Source: Microbacterium oleivorans (GTDB lineage: Bacteria; Actinomycetota; Actinomycetes; Actinomycetales; Microbacteriaceae). Taken from it: a stretch of 64,000 nucleotides of DNA. The notes beneath the pieces are model-generated. The model ran no database searches. It was not told the origin of the DNA and saw nothing but the letters and a program-made list of their open reading frames with translations. The position numbers and the translations under genes are program-made. Positions 8,126 through 15,839 of the stretch are shown piece by piece; position 1 is the stretch's first letter; each line of letters opens with the position of its first letter. Location of the stretch: contig NZ_MAYO01000003.1 of NCBI RefSeq assembly GCF_001691565.1, positions 2,302,200-2,366,199 on the forward strand. The letters are read 5' to 3'.

Positions 8126-9376
8126 ATGAGCGACGGCGCAGGCGAGAACTGGTCCCGGAACATCCGCTACACGGCGGAACGGTACGTCGCGCCGAAGACG
8201 GTCGACGAGTTGCGCGAGGTGGTCGCGGCATCCGATTCGGTGAAAGCGCTCGGTTCGCGGCACTCCTTCACGCGCATCGCCGACACGGGCGGGACGCTGG
8301 TCTCGACCGCCGAGCTCGACCTGCCGATCCAGGTGGATGCCGCGCAGAAGCGGGTGCGCGTCGGCGGCGGCGTTCGCTACGGCGAACTCGCGCAGGAGCT
8401 CGACCTGCAGGGGTGGGCGCTCGCGAACCTGGCGTCGCTGCCGCACATCTCGGTCGCGGGTGCGGTCAGCACGGGGACCCACGGGTCCGGTGTGGGAAAC
8501 CGCTCGCTCGCCGCTGCGGTGACCGGTCTCGAGCTCGTCACCTCGACCGGCGAGCTGATGCAGCTGACCGATCGCGACGACGCGCTCGCCGGTGCGGTCG
8601 TGGGTCTCGGTGCGCTCGGGATCGTGACGACGGTCGAACTCGCGATCGAGCCGACCTACGAGGTCGCGCAGACGGTCTACGAGAACGTGCCGCTCGAAGC
8701 CGTCCGCAAGAACTTCGACGTCATCGCGGGATCGGCCTACAGCGTCTCGTTCTTCACGACGTTCCGCGACGGCATGTACGTCGACCAGGTGTGGCGCAAA
8801 GAACGCACGGATGCCGCGGCGACGCCGATCCCCGCGGCGTTGCGCGATCGCCAGGCGTCGGGCGCCCGGCATCCGCTCCCCGGCGTCTCGGCGGCGTCGT
8901 GCACGGTGCAGGGTGGCAAGGCGGGCCGCTGGCTCGATCGGCTGCCGCACTTCCGGCTGGAGTTCACGCCGTCGAACGGCGAGGAGCTGCAGTCCGAGTT
9001 CCTGTTGCCGTTCGCCGACGCGGTGGGTGCGTTCGACGCGGTGCGGGAGCTCTCCGAGCGGCTGAAGCCCGTGCTGCAGGTGTGCGAGGTGCGCACGATC
9101 GCCGGCGACGACCTGTGGCTGTCGCCGAGTTCCGGTCGGGATTCGGTCGCGTTCCACTTCACGTGGACCGACGACGAGGCCGGGGTCGCGGAGGTGCTGC
9201 CGGAGCTCGAAGCGGCGCTCGCCCCCTTCGGCGCGCGGCCGCACTGGGGCAAGGTGTTCACGCCGCGCGATCCCGCCGAGCTGTACCCGCGGTGGGCGGA
9301 GTTCGTGCAGCTGCAGCGCGCGCTCGACCCGCGCGGTGCGTTCCTGAACGACTACCTGCGGGCGCTCGGGCTGTAG
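8126..9376 (+). CDS. Alditol oxidase, FAD-linked (AldO/XyoA type)
   Basis: A 416-residue flavin oxidase closely resembling Streptomyces alditol oxidase along its length. The N-terminal FAD domain has GSRHSF with His46, the residue carrying covalent FAD in AldO, plus VGGGVRYGEL and LPHISVAGAVSTGTHGSG. The C-terminal ALO domain holds HFTW and HWGKVF, the substrate and flavin pocket segments. The reaction would be oxidation of the terminal CH2OH of sugar alcohols such as xylitol or sorbitol to aldose with H2O2 release. The -10-like TAGGCT at 8113-8118 lies 7 nt before ATG, so the mRNA is probably leaderless. Confidence 0.9.
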   Translation: MSDGAGENWSRNIRYTAERYVAPKTVDELREVVAASDSVKALGSRHSFTRIADTGGTLVSTAELDLPIQVDAAQKRVRVGGGVRYGELAQELDLQGWALANLASLPHISVAGAVSTGTHGSGVGNRSLAAAVTGLELVTSTGELMQLTDRDDALAGAVVGLGALGIVTTVELAIEPTYEVAQTVYENVPLEAVRKNFDVIAGSAYSVSFFTTFRDGMYVDQVWRKERTDAAATPIPAALRDRQASGARHPLPGVSAASCTVQGGKAGRWLDRLPHFRLEFTPSNGEELQSEFLLPFADAVGAFDAVRELSERLKPVLQVCEVRTIAGDDLWLSPSSGRDSVAFHFTWTDDEAGVAEVLPELEAALAPFGARPHWGKVFTPRDPAELYPRWAEFVQLQRALDPRGAFLNDYLRALGL

Positions 9377-9545
9377 TCGGGGCGCAGGAGTTCTGTGTGC
9401 GCGGGGCGCGGGTGTTCTCGCGTGCGCGGGGCGCGGGTGTCTCGCGTGCGCGGGGCGCGGCGTTTCTGTGTGGGCTGAGCGCGGGGCGCGGCGTTCCTGT
9501 GTGGGCCGAGCGCGGCGTTCTCGCGTGCGCTGAGCGCGGCCCGTG
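9377..9545 (+). repeat. Degenerate tandem repeat (about 24-30 bp unit, about 6 copies)
   Basis: Consecutive units built from CGGGGCGCGG followed by a TTCTCGCGTGCG- or TTCTGTGTGGGC-like segment run from just after the alditol oxidase stop toward the HNH gene. Unit length varies and copies are imperfect. No gene is supported here: ORFs across it are repetitive and arginine/proline-rich on one strand. The remaining 9546-9642 is GT-rich, low-complexity sequence with no feature I can name. Confidence 0.8.
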
Positions 9546-9642
9546 CGGGAGCCAGGGTCCGCGTCGTCGCTCGTGGTCGCTCGTACGTGGTTCGGTCGCG
9601 GGTTGGTGGCGCGTGGCCGCGGGCGCGCGGTTCGGCGCCGTC

Positions 9643-11052
9643 TCAGAAGGGTGCGGGGTCTCCGGGGTGCGTTTCGGCAGGGGTGAAGGCGACGGCCGGG
9701 GTGGGTGCGTCTTCTCTGTAGGTCCTGCCGAGGGGTGAGGTCCATTCGAGGACTCCACCCGTGAGTTGTCGGACTCGCCATGCGGTGAATTGCTTCATCG
9801 AATGGTGTCGTTGGCACAGGTGGGCGAGGTTGGTGAGTTCGGTCTTGCCGCCGAGGGCGTGATCGTGGGTGTGATCGACTTCGCAGCGGATGGCGGCGAT
9901 GCGGCATCCGGGGAACCGGCAGTGCTGATCCCTGGCCTGCAGGAACCGGCGCATTCCGGACGGCACGCGGTATGAGTCGGTGGCGACGGTGACGCCTGTG
10001 GTGGGGTCGTGGAAGAGGCGCTCCCAGACTCCGGTGTCGCCGGCGAGTGTGCGGGCGGTCGCCGGGTCGATCGGGGACCGGCCGGTCAGGTCACAGGGCC
10101 CGTCATCCGCACCGGTGAGCGTCGCCGCGGGAACCAGGACTTGAACCCGCGCCCGGATGGCTCCGAGGGGGCCGGCGGTGGTGTCGCGGGTGTCGTCCAA
10201 CGCGGGTGTGCCGGCGAGGAGCAGGTCGGTGAACACGTCCGCGCGGACCTGGTCGGTCGACCGCTGATCTGTTGAGATGACCGTCGCGGCATCGTCGCCG
10301 TCGCCGTCGCCGTCGCCCTCGCCGTCGCCGTCGCTGTGCTTCGCGGCGGTCCCCCCGAACGCGACCCCGATACCGCCGCGCGCATCGGCGCGCTCTGCGC
10401 GGGTGTCGACGATCGCCCGCGCTTGCTGGGTGAGCCGGTCGTGGATCCCCTCGGCGATCACGGTCGGGAGGGTCGCGATGAGGTCGCTCATCCCGTCCCG
10501 CCCCGGAACGAGTCGGACACACCTTCCCGCGGCGGCCTCCTGATGCCGTTCAGCGAATGACCGGGGGTGCATCCGGTGGGCGAGGATCTCCAACTCACCT
10601 CGCACCCGGTTCGGGGTGTCGCGTTCGCAGCGTTCGATCGCGACCTTCTCGAACTCGGCCCACAGTTCTGCGGGCAGGTTCGCACCGGCATCCACGATCG
10701 CGAGCACGTGACCTCGCACGATCCGGCCCGCCTCCCACGCGGCGACCGCGGCGGGGAATCCTTCGATGATCATCCGGGCTTCACCGATGCGGCGTTGCAC
10801 GGTGCGGTCCGCGACGCGCATCACGCCGCCGACCTCCGCCGAGATCGACCGGAGCACCATGTCGCTCAGCCGCACTTTCACGTGCGGGTGCCCACCCTGC
10901 TCCTCGGCCAACCGTCCCGCCGCGGCGAGCACGCGAAGCTCCGCGATCTGCCCCGCGGCGACCTGCCGGCCGACACGTTCGACGTCCGCAACGATCCCCG
11001 TGACGGCGGCGAGATACGCCTCACCATCGGGGGTTTCCGCTGCGTCCGTCAT
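9643..11052 (-). CDS. DUF222 / HNH endonuclease domain protein (13E12-type repeat family)
   Basis: A 469-residue protein with an N-terminal DUF222 region (about 20-330) and a C-terminal HNH module (about 372-425). HNH features: the zinc-type cysteines Cys378 and Cys383 in CRFPGC, DH at 393-394, the Asn in LTNLAHLC and the final His pair in CQRHH. Between them sits a Gly-Asp low-complexity stretch (about 240-253) coded by a hexanucleotide repeat. Members are multicopy in actinobacteria (13E12 family of mycobacteria) and often sit beside repeats, as here. The biological role is unknown; DNA cleavage is inferred only from the HNH motif. ATG at 11052. Confidence 0.9.
   Translation of the reverse strand: MTDAAETPDGEAYLAAVTGIVADVERVGRQVAAGQIAELRVLAAAGRLAEEQGGHPHVKVRLSDMVLRSISAEVGGVMRVADRTVQRRIGEARMIIEGFPAAVAAWEAGRIVRGHVLAIVDAGANLPAELWAEFEKVAIERCERDTPNRVRGELEILAHRMHPRSFAERHQEAAAGRCVRLVPGRDGMSDLIATLPTVIAEGIHDRLTQQARAIVDTRAERADARGGIGVAFGGTAAKHSDGDGEGDGDGDGDDAATVISTDQRSTDQVRADVFTDLLLAGTPALDDTRDTTAGPLGAIRARVQVLVPAATLTGADDGPCDLTGRSPIDPATARTLAGDTGVWERLFHDPTTGVTVATDSYRVPSGMRRFLQARDQHCRFPGCRIAAIRCEVDHTHDHALGGKTELTNLAHLCQRHHSMKQFTAWRVRQLTGGVLEWTSPLGRTYREDAPTPAVAFTPAETHPGDPAPF
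10288..10336. repeat. Hexanucleotide repeat inside the HNH gene
   Basis: About eight tandem copies of CGTCGC with single substitutions. On the coding strand they read GGC-GAC, giving alternating Gly-Asp between the DUF222 and HNH domains. Because the unit is 6 bp, copy-number change would lengthen the linker without shifting frame. Confidence 0.8.
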
Positions 11053-11120
11053 ACCTGCACTCTCTCACCCACCTCCGACATCCGGATCCCGAAATCCACC
11101 CAAACCACACGATATGAACA

Positions 11121-11160
11121 GCCCGAAAAATGAGAAAGCTTTCATTATCAGTGGGGGCTG
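11121..11160. promoter_or_regulatory. AT-rich patch with GAAAGCTTTC palindrome upstream of HNH gene
   Basis: In the 133-bp gap between the hypothetical gene (stop at 11186, minus) and the HNH gene start (11052) lies an AT-rich island with the perfect palindrome GAAAGCTTTC near 11130-11140 inside a larger TGAGAA/TTATCA imperfect dyad. It is the likeliest promoter or operator location for the HNH gene. No clear -35/-10 pair could be fixed. Confidence 0.3.
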
Positions 11161-11185
11161 AAAATCCGCCACGCACCTCAGGAGT

Positions 11186-11620
11186 TCACGCGCGATCTGG
11201 GTCACCCGTCGCGTTCCTGAAGCGAGAGAGCCACGACCTTCGCGTACGTGTGGCGAGCTCCCCGACGCCGAGCCACAGCGATAGATAGAGCTCCTCTGCT
11301 GCGCGGGAATCGACGGACCACACAGGGTCGAGCCGCTCGGCCACCGCATCGAAGACCGGGGTCACGCTCGTCACATCGAAGAACGGCGCGCCGTCGTCGA
11401 ATCCCGCGAGCGCGGCCCGGGTCTCACTGATGACCTTCTGGTCGAGTGCAGGCGGTTCGGCGTCGCCGACCCACAGGTCGTACCAGCGATCCTGAACGCG
11501 CCCCGACAGGCGCTCCAACTCCTTCCGGGACATGCCGCTGAGCGCCGCAAGAGTGTCGGGCGACACCGTCCGCTCGAGGGGCAGAACTTCTGTGCCGTCC
11601 AGTTGCTCGTCATCACTCAC
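11186..11620 (-). CDS. Hypothetical protein
   Basis: A 144-residue acidic, soluble protein I do not recognise. It has no signal peptide or membrane segment. The N-terminal third contains LAALSGMSRKELERLSGRVQDRWYDLWVGD, which looks helical, and the C-terminal part EELYLSLWLGVGELATRTRRSWL suggests an amphipathic helix. Base and codon use match the neighbours. It is divergent from the Nudix gene (80-bp gap) and upstream of the HNH gene on the same strand, separated by 133 bp. Confidence 0.6.
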   Translation of the reverse strand: MSDDEQLDGTEVLPLERTVSPDTLAALSGMSRKELERLSGRVQDRWYDLWVGDAEPPALDQKVISETRAALAGFDDGAPFFDVTSVTPVFDAVAERLDPVWSVDSRAAEELYLSLWLGVGELATRTRRSWLSRFRNATGDPDRA

Positions 11621-11699
11621 TGCGTAATCTCACCATCGCGGTGCGTCGGGTGCCACCGCTCGCGGCATCCTGGAATGCACCCCACCCCGAATAGGACTC

Positions 11700-12257
11700 A
11701 TGCCCCACCTCCACACCCGCCCCGGCGACCATGACGCGACCGTCAGCTTCTTCATCGTCCGCACTGACGGGCCCGAGCCTCGTCTGAGCTTCCACCTGCA
11801 CATCAGAGTGCAGAAGCTCATGATGTTCGGCGGGCACATCGAGCGCGACGAGACGCCGTGGGCAGCGGTCTTGCGCGAGCTCGTCGAGGAATCCGGCTAT
11901 CAGCCGTCACAGGTGCGGGTGCTGCAGCCGCGCGTCCGGATCCGGCAGGTGACGGATGCCGCCGCCCACCCGGTCCCGGTGATGTCGTCCACCGCCTGCA
12001 CGACCGCGGACCCGGCGCACTTCCACACCGATCTGCTCTACGCCCTCGTCACCGGCGAGGAGCCCGCGGGCGAACCGGAAGACGGGGAGTCCACCGACAT
12101 CCGCCTGCTGACCCGGACCGAGCTCGACCTCATTCCCGCCGAGGAGATCGTGGAGATGTGGCGCGAGGCCGGGCGGTTCATCCTCGACGAGGTCATCGAC
12201 GCGTGGGAACCGGTCGCGATGGACGACTATCCGGGCGTCGCACCGCTCGTCGGGTGA
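11700..12257 (+). CDS. Nudix hydrolase
   Basis: A 185-residue protein with a complete Nudix box: GGHIERDE followed by seven residues and RELVEESGY, matching GX5EX7REUXEEXGU. The glutamates of REXXEE bind the metal that activates water for cleavage of nucleoside diphosphate-X substrates. Extra C-terminal segment of about 50 residues (LLTRTELDLIPAEEI) is typical of the ADP-ribose/NADH-type subfamilies, but the substrate cannot be assigned. Starts at ATG 11700. Its stop lies 3 bp from the convergent stop of the next gene. Confidence 0.9.
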   Translation: MPHLHTRPGDHDATVSFFIVRTDGPEPRLSFHLHIRVQKLMMFGGHIERDETPWAAVLRELVEESGYQPSQVRVLQPRVRIRQVTDAAAHPVPVMSSTACTTADPAHFHTDLLYALVTGEEPAGEPEDGESTDIRLLTRTELDLIPAEEIVEMWREAGRFILDEVIDAWEPVAMDDYPGVAPLVG

Positions 12258-12260
12258 GCT

Positions 12261-12506
12261 CTACTCCGCGTCCGTCTCGACCTCGCCGTCGGCGATGGCG
12301 TCGGCGTAGGTGCGCAGGTCGGGACCCGGCTCCCAGTCGATGAACTGGTCCTTCAGCTTCCCGGTCAGCGCGGCGAATGCCTCGTCCGAGGTCATCTCCT
12401 TGCCCGACCCGGCCAGGTCGACTACCGCTTCTCGCAGCACTCGGTCGGCGTCGTCGAGGATCTTGGCGCGTGCTTCGTCGTTCCAGCGGATCTCTGAGCT
12501 CTTCAT
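12261..12506 (-). CDS. Small hypothetical protein (81 aa)
   Basis: An acidic 81-residue protein beginning MKSSEIRWNDEARAKILDDADRVLREAV, predicted mostly helical. It has no membrane segment or recognised motif. The -10-like TAGCGT (minus strand, 12513-12518) ends 6 nt before the ATG, the same spacing as many other genes in the window, which supports the start and a leaderless transcript. Convergent with the Nudix gene. Function unknown. Confidence 0.65.
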   Translation of the reverse strand: MKSSEIRWNDEARAKILDDADRVLREAVVDLAGSGKEMTSDEAFAALTGKLKDQFIDWEPGPDLRTYADAIADGEVETDAE

Positions 12507-12598
12507 GCCCGGACGCTAACCCGCCTCCGGATGCCGCGGCCCGGGGTTGCGCTCCGGGGCGCGATGCGCATGCGACCCCGTACCCCATCGCCGCACCC

Positions 12599-12712
12599 GT
12601 GGCAACCGCATACCTCGATGCACCCGTGCACCGAATGATGGCCGCAGCGGTCGAAGCTCGACTCCTCGGGTTGATCACGCCCGGTCGGGCCCCGCGGGAG
12701 GAGTCGCCGTGA
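12599..12712 (+). CDS. Possible short upstream ORF (37 aa) coupled to SDR gene
   Basis: An open frame ends with a TGA whose first bases overlap the GTG start of the SDR gene (GTGA). Its last 37 codons from GTG 12599 have strongly C/G-ending wobble bases and a plausible helical peptide (HRMMAAAVEARLLGLITPG). No clear ribosome site precedes it, and the frame further upstream looks like random arginine/proline-rich translation. It may be a leader peptide, the tail of a degraded gene, or chance. Confidence 0.25.
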   Translation: MATAYLDAPVHRMMAAAVEARLLGLITPGRAPREESP

Positions 12713-13716
12713 GCAGCACCACATCCCGAGGCGTCGCCGTCGTCACCGGCGGCAGCGCTGGACTCGGTCGCGCGATCGTCCGCGAACTCGCCGATCGCGG
12801 CTGGGATGTCGCCGTCCTCGCCCGTGGCCGCGACGGGGTGGATGCCGCCACCGCCGAGGTGCGCGCGAAGGGCCGCCGTGCGCACGGTGTCTCCGTCGAC
12901 GTCGCCGATCACGCCGCCGTCGACGCCGCCGCGTCGGAGGTCGAAGCGGAACTCGGCGACATCGACCTGTGGGTCAACAACGTCATGTCGGGGTCGATCG
13001 CGCCGTTCCTCGACACGACCCCCGAGGACTACGAACGGGCGACGAAGGTCACCTATCTCGGCACGGTCAACGGCACCCGGGCCGCGCTGACGCGCATGCG
13101 ACCGCGTGACCGTGGCCACGTCATCCAGATCGGCTCGGCTCTCGCGCACCGCGGCATCCCGCTCCAGGCGGCGTACTGCGGCTCGAAGCACGCCGTCCAC
13201 GGGTTCACCGACTCGGTCGTGTCGGAACTCACGCACGAGGGGAGCGCTGTCGCCGTCTCGATCGTCGACATGCCCGCCCTCAACACGACCCAGTTCGGCT
13301 GGGTGAAGTCGCCCTTCTCGGAGCACCCGCAGCCGGTCCCGCCGATCTACCAGCCCGAGGTCGGCGCGCGCGCCGTCGGCGACGTCGCCGACAAACCCCG
13401 TCGTCGTACCTGGGTGGGCGAGTCGACCGTCGGTCTCGTCCTCGGCACCCGGGTCGCGGGACGGTTCATGGACTGGTATCTCGCCAAGAACGCGTGGGAG
13501 GGCCAGTTCGCCGAGGACAAGGGCTCGTCGACGACCCCGCCGAACCTCTACGAGCCGGTCCCCGGCGATCACGGAGCCCACGGCGCGTTCGACGACCGGG
13601 CGCGCGGCGAGAGCATCCAGACTCGCGCACTGCGGCACCGGCGCGGGCTCTACTCCGCGGCATCCGTCGCCGGCGTCGCAGCCCTCGCGGGGGTCGTGAA
13701 GCTCCTGCGGCGCTGA
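12709..13716 (+). CDS. SDR family oxidoreductase with C-terminal hydrophobic tail
   Basis: A 335-residue short-chain dehydrogenase/reductase. GTG 12709 is chosen because gggaggag lies just upstream and the protein then starts directly before the Rossmann motif TGGSAGLG. NNVMSG stands in for NNAG, and YCGSKHA is the catalytic YxxxK. After the core (about 230 residues) there is an extra segment RFMDWYLAKNAWEGQFAED and a C-terminal hydrophobic tail SAASVAGVAALAGVVKLL, suggesting a membrane anchor. It heads a cluster with a thioesterase (27 bp downstream) and a second SDR, hinting at acyl-chain metabolism. Confidence 0.9.
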   Translation: MSSTTSRGVAVVTGGSAGLGRAIVRELADRGWDVAVLARGRDGVDAATAEVRAKGRRAHGVSVDVADHAAVDAAASEVEAELGDIDLWVNNVMSGSIAPFLDTTPEDYERATKVTYLGTVNGTRAALTRMRPRDRGHVIQIGSALAHRGIPLQAAYCGSKHAVHGFTDSVVSELTHEGSAVAVSIVDMPALNTTQFGWVKSPFSEHPQPVPPIYQPEVGARAVGDVADKPRRRTWVGESTVGLVLGTRVAGRFMDWYLAKNAWEGQFAEDKGSSTTPPNLYEPVPGDHGAHGAFDDRARGESIQTRALRHRRGLYSAASVAGVAALAGVVKLLRR

Positions 13717-13742
13717 CTCCGGCGGCGGTAGCATCCGTACTC

Positions 13743-14537
13743 GTGCCCGCCTACTTCGAACGCACCGCTTCTGAACGTACCGACGCGACCAGGTTCCAGC
13801 CGACGACGTTCACGGGGGGAGCCTGGAACGTCACCGAACAGCACGTCGCCCCGCCGATCGGCCTGCTCGCCCACGCGATCGAGGTCGATCACGCGGCGCG
13901 CAGCCCGCAGCCGATGCAGCTCTCGCGGCTGTCGGTCGACATCCTCGGGGTGATCCCGATCGACGAGGTCGAGGTGACCTGCCGCGTGCTGCGCCCGGGG
14001 CGGAGCATCGAGCTCGTCGAGGCGACCCTCGCACAGGCGGGCCGGCCGGCGCTCAGCGCCCGCGCCTGGCTCATGCACACGCGCGACACCGACGCGCTCG
14101 CAGGAACCGCGCATCCCGCGATGCCCCCACGGGACGCGATCGAGCCCGTAGATCCGTCGTCGGCCTGGCCCGGCGAGTTCATCGCGACCGTCGGCGAGGT
14201 GCGTCGCCGGCAGGAGGCCCCGGGCCGTGCGCAGACCTGGATCCTCCCCGCCGTCCCGCTCCTGGAGGGCGAGCCCGTGTCGACGACCGCCCGGCTCGTC
14301 TCGCTCGTCGACATCGCCAACGGCGTCACCCCGCGCGCCGATCCGCGCGACGTCGCGTTCCCGAACCTCGACCTCACGCTCCACCTCGTGCGCACGCCCG
14401 AGCACGGCTGGATCGGCTTCGACACGACCGTCACGTTCGGGGCGACCGGCCTCGGCATGACCCAGACCGTCCTCCACGACGAACGCGGCGTCGTCGGCTC
14501 CGTCGTCCAGTCCCTCACCGTCAGGCCGAATCGATGA
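13743..14537 (+). CDS. Thioesterase-superfamily protein (double hotdog, TesB-like)
   Basis: A 264-residue protein resembling actinobacterial acyl-CoA thioesterases with two hotdog repeats: an N-terminal one with FTGGAWNVTEQHVAPPIGLLAHAIE and PMQLSRLSVDILGVIP, and a C-terminal one with LTLHLVRTPEHGWIGFDTTVTFGATGLGMTQTVLHDERG. The latter carries the late Asp/Gln-type catalytic segment of TesB relatives. It probably cleaves acyl-CoA thioesters; chain length unknown. GTG 13743 lies 8 nt after a -10-like TAGCAT, so it may have its own leaderless transcript as well as read-through from the SDR gene. Overlaps the next gene by ATGA. Confidence 0.85.
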   Translation: MPAYFERTASERTDATRFQPTTFTGGAWNVTEQHVAPPIGLLAHAIEVDHAARSPQPMQLSRLSVDILGVIPIDEVEVTCRVLRPGRSIELVEATLAQAGRPALSARAWLMHTRDTDALAGTAHPAMPPRDAIEPVDPSSAWPGEFIATVGEVRRRQEAPGRAQTWILPAVPLLEGEPVSTTARLVSLVDIANGVTPRADPRDVAFPNLDLTLHLVRTPEHGWIGFDTTVTFGATGLGMTQTVLHDERGVVGSVVQSLTVRPNR

Positions 14538-15394
14538 CCCTCCCCCTCGCAGGGAAGACCGCCCTCATCACGGGCGTCTCCCGCCGCCGCGGCATCGGCT
14601 TCGCGGTCGCCTCGCGCCTCGCCGCGCTCGGCGCGAGCGTGTTCGTGCAGCACTGGCGGCCGCACGACCTCGACCAGCCGTGGGGAGGGGACGACCTCGA
14701 CGCGGTGCGCACCGGCATCCGTTCGGCCCTCGTCGGCGACGCGAGCTTCGGCGACGTGGAGGCGGATCTGACGGATGCCGGGGCGTTACCCGGCCTCATC
14801 GACGCCGCGTCCGGACTCACCGGACACCTCGACATCCTCGTCTGCAACCACGCCAAGAGCGGCGATGACGGCAGCATCCTCGACATGACCGCGGACCGAC
14901 TCGACGCCTTCTGGGACACGAACACCCGCTCCACGTTGCTGCTCACCGCGGAGTTCGCCCGACGCCTGGCGCCGCCGCAGTCGGGTCAGCGGCGTCCCGG
15001 CGACGCGATCGAGGGGGCCAAGCCGTACGCGGAGCCGACCGGTCGCGTGTTCTGGATGACCTCGGGGCAGGGTCACGGCGCGATGCGCGGCGAGGTCGCC
15101 TATGCGACGAGCAAAGCGGCGCTCGCGGGCATCACCCGCACCGTCGCAGCGGAACTGCTCGAACTCGGCATCGTCCTCAACACCGTCAACCCCGGCCCCG
15201 TCCACACGGGTTACATGGACCCCGACACCGCCGACCGCGACACCTCCGCACTCGAGGAGTGGCTCGGATCGACGCCGTTCGGCCGGGTCGGCGTCCCGGC
15301 CGATCCCGCCGCGCTCATCGGCTGGCTGTCGACGGCCGAGGGCGCCTGGATCGTCGGGCAGGTCCTCACGAGCGACGGCGGGTTCAGCCTCTAG
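14534..15394 (+). CDS. SDR family oxidoreductase
   Basis: A 286-residue short-chain dehydrogenase coupled to the thioesterase by an ATGA overlap. The nucleotide-binding segment is ITGVSRRRGIG, the structural Asn lies in LVCNHAKSG (variant of NNAG), and the catalytic Tyr-Lys pair in YATSKAA. The C-terminal VGQVLTSDGGFSL matches the VNGQ...DGG ending of FabG-like SDRs. The insertion around HWRPHDLDQPWGGDD is typical of a subfamily annotated as 3-oxoacyl-ACP-reductase-like or rhamnolipid-type enzymes. Substrate not determinable. Confidence 0.92.
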   Translation: MTLPLAGKTALITGVSRRRGIGFAVASRLAALGASVFVQHWRPHDLDQPWGGDDLDAVRTGIRSALVGDASFGDVEADLTDAGALPGLIDAASGLTGHLDILVCNHAKSGDDGSILDMTADRLDAFWDTNTRSTLLLTAEFARRLAPPQSGQRRPGDAIEGAKPYAEPTGRVFWMTSGQGHGAMRGEVAYATSKAALAGITRTVAAELLELGIVLNTVNPGPVHTGYMDPDTADRDTSALEEWLGSTPFGRVGVPADPAALIGWLSTAEGAWIVGQVLTSDGGFSL

Positions 15395-15405
15395 CGGTGA
15401 CATCC

Positions 15406-15472
15406 GCACGACGACTGGTGCGCGAGAAGCCTCATCGGGCTGCGCAGGCAACACCCGCACCGCCGGTCGTGC
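15406..15472. repeat. Intergenic inverted repeat
   Basis: GCACGAC (15406-15412) and GGTGCG (15417-15422) are mirrored by CGCACC (15456-15461) and GTCGTGC (15466-15472). This gives a 7+6 bp stem with a symmetric 4/4-nt internal loop and a 33-nt apical region. CTGGTGCG recurs again at about 15488. It lies in the 129-bp gap after the SDR gene; no U-tract follows, so it is not a standard terminator. Confidence 0.55.
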
Positions 15473-15523
15473 ATTCGTCACGAGGACCTGGTGCGAGCAC
15501 GGCCGATGTGGTGGGATCGGCCC

Positions 15524-15787
15524 ATGAGAGCGGGGTCGCCGGGGCGCGCGGTGCTGTGGGGAGGCGTCGCTCTGTTGCTCGCGACGATCGTCCTCGCCCC
15601 GGTCATCGGGGTCGGGCGCTGCCTGGACTCGTCCGAGCCCGGGCAATCGTTCTGCGAGTCGTACACGACGACGTACGCGGGCTTCCGGATCGACGTGTGG
15701 CCGTGGCTGGTCGCCGCCGTCCTCATCGTGGTCGTGACGACGATCATCGCCGTCGCCCGGCACCGTCGCGCAGCCGCGTCGGCTTAG
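15524..15787 (+). CDS. Small membrane protein (87 aa)
   Basis: A small protein with two clear hydrophobic segments (about 9-28 and 52-75) separated by a short extracytoplasmic loop containing two cysteines (GRCLDSSEPGQSFCESY) that could form a disulfide. ATG 15524 is preferred over an in-frame GTG 33 bp upstream because gtggga precedes it at a workable distance. Basic C-terminus (RHRRAAAS) suggests both ends are cytoplasmic. Family not recognised. Confidence 0.6.
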   Translation: MRAGSPGRAVLWGGVALLLATIVLAPVIGVGRCLDSSEPGQSFCESYTTTYAGFRIDVWPWLVAAVLIVVVTTIIAVARHRRAAASA

Positions 15788-15839
15788 AGTCTCCTCAGCG
15801 CCCGTCGCCGCAGACGGGCACGTCGAAGGGGACGCACGC

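Noticed and set aside
9377..9545. CRISPR-like array
   Set aside because: Unit length and spacing are irregular, there are no unique spacers between conserved repeats, and no cas genes are near. It is a degenerate tandem repeat.
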